Source: Scortum barcoo (lineage: Eukaryota; Chordata; Actinopteri; Centrarchiformes; Terapontidae). From it: a stretch of 64,000 nucleotides of DNA. Both the position numbers and the translations under genes were made by a program. This document shows, in pieces, positions 59,021-64,000 of the stretch. Positions within the stretch are counted from its first letter, which is position 1. Each line of letters opens with the position of its first letter. The stretch covers positions 7,212,483 to 7,276,482 of the forward strand of contig CM041546.1 of NCBI GenBank assembly GCA_023238725.1, written 5' to 3'. The notes beneath the pieces are model-generated. The model did no database searches, had not been told where the DNA came from, and worked only from the letters and a program-made list of their open reading frames with translations.

Positions 59021-60020
59021 GAGTTTTACATTGAATAACCGGCATTATGATGCTACGACATCAGCTGCAAAAACACAATACATGTTTGGTAAAGAATATG
59101 TTCAAAATATATATTAAAAAATGCTTTATTTTTACAGTGCAGTTATGAATTATGTGTGCTTAATTGTATTTTTGCATCTTTCCAAATTCCCCCAATTAGT
59201 CTATTTGTCCAAAATGATAGCAATTGTATGATAGCAAATAATAGCAAAGTATGAGTTTATGGCTATTTTGCCTCATGGATTTCTATGTCAAATAATATTA
59301 ATATATATAGGGTATTAGGACCTTCTCTCTTTCCTTGTCTCCGAGTCATATCTGGAAATTTCATGGAGTGCACAGGTTTGACAAGTACTTGAAGTGGATG
59401 GCATTCTCTCTCGAGGCCCTCTGAACTTCTCTCTCAGTCAACTGATGAAATATTTAGCATTACAATAGCAGCCTCTTTAAGGGAGGAGGGTGTCGCTGAC
59501 TTGGATCCATTGTTGTGTTCCTGCGCTGTTATTGTGTGTTTCTGATGTCAGTCAGTGGTATTTTGAATAATAGTCGCCACGGTTATTTTGTGATCATGGT
59601 CATATCTGATGGATATCAGATTGACAAGAATCGGAGACGGTACGCCCTCGGATGTTTGCATGACATGGCGATATAGGCAGCACTGTGACAAAAGTCTCCA
59701 AGAAGCAGGAGACACACAAACTCAAGTGCAAGATGTGTAAAAACCTTGCTCTCAGCTGCAAATATGTAAAGGTTGTTGTTGTAATGACAATTTTTTGACA
59801 AAAAAATCTGTGTTTACAGCATGGATTTCCTTGGCAGAATACAATACAAAAGTGACTTTGGGAATTAAACTCAGCTTTTCTTTCTTTTTTCATCGGGAGT
59901 GTTGAAAAATAGATGGAATTGGGGACAGTGCAAGGTGTTGTATTCAATATATGGGCTTTCATGTGATAAATTGAACGTTATTCATATATGAGTGCACACT
60001 GTTTTTTGGTTATTCTGGAG
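59021..60020. other. AT-rich spacer
   Basis: AT-rich at 59090-59310; ordinary complex sequence at 59390-59600. A 120-residue minus-strand frame (59600-59962) has no domain and is not called. Confidence 0.45.
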
Positions 60021-60400
60021 AGAAGTTGCTTCTTGCTGCCAAGGGACACTTTTCCTTTTAACTGAGAAGCGGTTGAGGAGCGGTTTAGGAGGGGAGGGGG
60101 GGTGCGGATGGGTGGGGAATCTCTACAGACCTTGATACAATTACTGTGCCTTCCCCTCTCCTTCCGCACCACTTCTGGCCACGCTCTCGCCGCGCCGCTG
60201 GGAATAGAAAGGCCCAGCTATCTGGCAGAAGATTTGGTCAGTCAGGCATCAAATGCAGGGCCCTCTTCTCACACTCTGTGCCGGGGGTGGGCACGCCGGG
60301 GGATCTGCATTGTGCATTTTCACACACTTCTCTCAGAGGGGCTGCAGGAATCCTTAGCCTTCGGAAGGGAAAGTGGGTAGGGAGAGAGCGAGAGAGGCAG
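60021..60400. promoter_or_regulatory. candidate conserved non-coding block
   Basis: GC-richer complex sequence with G-runs at 60091-60103 and CpGs at 60180-60200 and 60285-60300. Overlapping plus-strand frames of about 92 residues in two frames show that open reading alone is not informative here. Confidence 0.25.
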
Positions 60401-61842
60401 AGAGAGACACAGATGGAGCGAGAGTGATGGGGTGAACAAGGGGAAGAGATGGAGCAAGGATGAGAGAGACTGAGGGAGGTAAGAGGAGAGGAGGGAGTAA
60501 AATAGGTCCAGAGGCTAGACAAAAAGCATCAAGGCTGCAGGCGAGCTCAAGGAGACAAACAACAGCTCATAGGACACTGGGATGCTTCTCTCTTGTCCTG
60601 TCTTTCTGTCTGTTTTTGTCTGTCTGTCTGCGCTGCCCCACCACCGCCTCTGTCTGTCTCTGAAAGGTAGAAAAAAGGTTTTATTCAGGGGTTTGGAGAG
60701 TTGACCCTTTGTGGGTGTGTGACAGTAATGGCCGTGGGGTATAGGGCTCAGGGTCAGGGTGAAAGCAGGAAAATGTATTTCTATTCATGCTTTCAGGGCA
60801 CTGTGCTTGTTCAAAGACTAATGTCACAAGAAAGGTGTAAACCCCCAAGCAACAAATCTCCATCACCAAGCCAGGAGACCCTCTCATTTCCCTCAACTAT
60901 CTCCACAGAAAATGTGATTGTTTCTCAGATCAGCTCAAACTTTTTTGACACGGAGGGCGAAAGGCCAACACATATTATTTGTCTGTGAGCACTGGGGCAA
61001 AAAAGAACATAGGCAGCGACGGAGCAGTTTGTGGAGCATATACTGTAACAGCTGAAAAAATAATACCAATGTCACATCACCTACATGCAAATACCTGAAA
61101 ATAAGTCCACAGTGCTCTTCAGGTATCATTTAGGGACATAAAGTAGCAAGAGAAAGGTTTACATTTTTTATTTATCTCCAATAACAAACATATTATGATG
61201 CTGTCTTGATTAAAATTTCATAATTTGAGAATTATCCTCAAAGCCAAGGCACTTAAAAGCCATATTTTTTTCTTTGTTTATTATATTGCATTAAAAAAAG
61301 TTAAAGAAATTAAAGAAAGTTCAAAGGTTTTTCTCTCCCCCTTTATTCTCACTCTTCCCAGAAGACGACTCTTTAAGTGGCAACAGACTAAAACAATGCA
61401 ATATCACATTTCAGCTGTCATGCTTCCCAGTGTTGCTTTGGCAGGCCCATGTGAAGAAGAATGTCCTCTTTTATCATTTTGGTAAAGAAAAAAACACATG
61501 TTGAGGGCATTGTATACCCTAATGAAAGAAGTTAGAGATAAGGGAACGACGTGACACCTTGTCTAAACCTGCCGTGCTAGGTGTGTAAGTGTGTGTTGGG
61601 GTGGTGGGTCAGAAGTGTGGAGATAGGTCTGACAGTGTAAGACAAGGAGGTGGTCGCTGCATGTGCAGGTGGAAGAAGGAATGATGAGTCCCAGAATGAA
61701 TTAATGTAACGCAGATACACTGCAACTTCCAATTGTCCATTATCAAATGAGGCTGTGTTGCTTTAATTATTATGTCATTTGTTGCAAACATCAAACCTTG
61801 TGTAAAAAGTTTTCTGACAATTTTAACAATCAATACAAGATA
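60401..61842. other. purine-rich then AT-rich spacer
   Basis: GA-rich at 60380-60490 and TCTG repeats at 60600-60660. The rest is ordinary, with AT-rich sequence after 61140. Confidence 0.5.
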
Positions 61843-61882
61843 ATAATAATAATAATTATAATAATCATAATAATAATAATTT
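61843..61882. repeat. (AAT)n trinucleotide repeat
   Basis: Two AAT runs broken by TTATAATAATC. Confidence 0.93.
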
Positions 61883-62705
61883 GGTTTAGTTAGACAAAAT
61901 TAACATTGGGAATTTTTTTTGTCCATCAGACTCCTGTAGCCCTCACACAGCTTTGTCAGAGCCGCCCCACATTTCCCACTATAACTGAATCCCTTACAGT
62001 TTACCATGTTATCCATAGTGATTATAGGATTCCCACAACAATTTGGCACTTTGCATCTCAACTGAAGGTAATATTGCTCCTCTTCATTGGCTCAAAAAGT
62101 TGTCCTTGTATCGCAACATTAAAAAAAAACACCACCTCAGTCTCATTCCCACTGGATAAATCTCAGCTACTAACATGCACATCTTTAAAGGGATTATAAA
62201 GTCAAACGAAAGACCCCTCTTCTTGAGGCGGGCAGGGTATGAATATTATTATTGTTGTGCATCTCTGTGAAAAAGGGAGAGAGACTTCCCAGCCATCTTT
62301 ATGAAAAGGGAGAGCCATGCAGTGTTAAGGCCCAGGTAATGCTTCAGAATAATGCATGATAAGGCAAACATAGGCACTCCTTTCAAAATATTCAAATGTG
62401 ATCAGCGGAGTGGAAAATAAAGAAACGTGGATGGGTGGAATGACTTCCCTCTTCTCTATACTCCTTCATAATATTCATATCACCACTCATTTTCTCTTTC
62501 ACTTTGTTTTTCAAAGTGACCCTGACACTGGAGGGGGGACACACAATCTGATGTTTTGGGGGAGCTAATGTTTCTAATGAATGAGATGGTATAAGCAATG
62601 TTAAAATCATATCATTTTTATCTGCCTGTGACCAGTTACCACTGCATCTGTGTTCCTCTGGAGCTGCAGCATGCATTGACATGAAGCACATTTAGTTGAA
62701 ATTTA
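61883..62705. other. non-coding spacer
   Basis: Ordinary sequence with an A-run near 62121-62130. A short G-run at 62532-62538. Nothing recognised. Confidence 0.5.
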
Positions 62706-62728
62706 TTTTTTTTTTTTTTTTTTTTTTT
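62706..62728. repeat. T23 homopolymer
   Basis: Twenty-three consecutive T residues. It may be the tail of a minus-strand retroposed copy, but no body was recognised. Confidence 0.95.
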
Positions 62729-64000
62729 AATTCTCCCCCAAAGAAAAGGCGTCGTCAGGCAGAGAGCGGAGCAAAGTCTCTTTTTTATCTGTTTGTATGT
62801 ATGCTTATGAGGTAACCACAGTCATACAGACACAAAAATTGGAAGCTTTTCAACTTGCTGTGATGTGTCTACACCACAGTTTGCACCACCCTGCGAAAAT
62901 CTGCAACTTTTGACTCACACCTCCATTGACCTCATATGCAACTGTGTCTGATCGCATTAATTTCTTATGTCAGTGGTGGAAGTATGGTTAGAATGAACTG
63001 AAAATGTGTCCCTAAAATTATGTAGAGCAAAGGTTCTGTGTTGCTGTTGTTCTTTATAATTATCCCACCTCCTTAACTGATTAGTGTGTTCATACCCTGA
63101 TTCATTTTCATTTTCCCTAATTTTTCTGTCCCAAAAGCCAGTGTCTGGGGGCTTTCCTGAATGATCCTGAGACTGCACTTCCTTATAGGTTGTATACAAA
63201 TCATATTATTGGGAGACTCAAACCATAAGTGTTGACCTAACCCGAACATTTACCTCATTTATCTCATTTTCTCATAACATTTACTAAGCTCAAAAACCTT
63301 TTGATTTACTGTATTTGTTTCAAACAGATGTACAAAGTTTTGGAACAAGTTTCGTCTCAGGGGCCAGAAGTCATGAGTGAACTGGAGCCCACCATCATAG
63401 CATCATATAGAGGGAAGTGACTTTTATACAGTCCACTGGGAATCCATTGCATTGCTTTAAATTTTGTGTAAAAGCTCATGCAAACATTCTTCCAAACTCA
63501 CCTCATATTTACCATATGCTATTCCTGAGTGTCTTACCCTGCTTTGACTTTATGAGGCAATTTAGTATAGATAGTATAGATACCACAAGCTCATGGGGAT
63601 ACCTACACACTATATATGTGTTTTCTTTACAGACTGAATTCCCAATTGCTTCTTAATACAAAAAAAACATGTTTTTGATATGCAGGGACGTGCTCAGCTA
63701 AAGGGAGTAAAGTATTGCATTATGAAGAACAAAGTTCTTTATGAGGCCCAAATATCTGGCCTTTTGGAGCACGACAAAGACAACAGAATAAAGAAGAAAG
63801 CCAGAATTAGACTGCTGGGAGAGACCAGCCCACTCAGTGAGTAAGATCTTAATGCAGCGATTAAAGTCGGGGAATGCAGCAGACGAGCCTGGTTGAAAAA
63901 CCATGTCATGCCCATAGCTGCCACAGTTACTCTTGCATTACCTGCCTGCTTTTTATGCAGAACTGCAAAAATGAGAGGCACAAAAAGCAACTGCATGTTA
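62729..64000. other. non-coding sequence to window end
   Basis: AT-leaning sequence with no simple repeats of note. Small TAGTATAGA duplication near 63563-63580. Minus-strand frames of 68-85 residues near 63700-63996 lack family motifs; a gene continuing past the window edge cannot be excluded. Confidence 0.45.

Overview
The window reads as intergenic or intronic DNA from a ray-finned fish, probably a percomorph teleost. The strongest evidence is one nearly full-length copy of the fish non-LTR retrotransposon Rex3 (RTE clade) at about 25.84-29.35 kb. It contains both published Rex3 PCR primer sites, recalled from memory, 498 bp apart. Many dinucleotide and tetranucleotide microsatellites fit a teleost, as do other repeats that resemble teleost families I remember. 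I found no intact protein-coding host gene, no rRNA, no convincing tRNA and no CRISPR array. Long open frames outside Rex3 are mostly low-complexity or CA/TG-repeat translations.

Layout. 0-25.8 kb: alternating blocks of complex, non-repetitive sequence (candidate conserved non-coding elements, CNEs) and AT-rich or microsatellite filler. Notable tracts are (CA)n(TA)n at the left edge, a pure (ATCT)n of about 135 bp at 5.8 kb, and a (GT)n(GA)n compound at 16.1 kb. 25.83-29.37 kb: Rex3, flanked by a 12-bp target-site duplication, with endonuclease and reverse transcriptase regions broken by several frameshifts. 29.4-30.7 kb: a decayed interspersed repeat. 30.7-42.4 kb: more CNE-like blocks. These include an unusual run of a degenerate core motif spaced about 215-231 bp apart (36.1-36.9 kb), a perfect 54-bp tandem duplication beside it, and a block at 40.0-40.5 kb with two short dyads. 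42.4-54.4 kb: filler with a LINE-type tail at 47.7 kb, a Tc1/mariner-like palindromic MITE at 50.4 kb, and a pyrimidine-rich tract at 52.9-53.3 kb followed by (CA)n and (TG)n in inverted order. A weak exon candidate sits at 52.73-52.87 kb. 54.4-64 kb: further CNE-like blocks and AT-rich spacers.

Interpretation (inference). Gene-poor sequence with many motif-rich blocks (homeodomain TAAT cores, PBX/MEIS-like, POU-like and E-box dyads) resembles the regulatory desert or large intron of a developmental gene. The target gene cannot be named from this window. All CNE calls come from reading the sequence without any alignment and are given low confidence; cross-species alignment would decide them.
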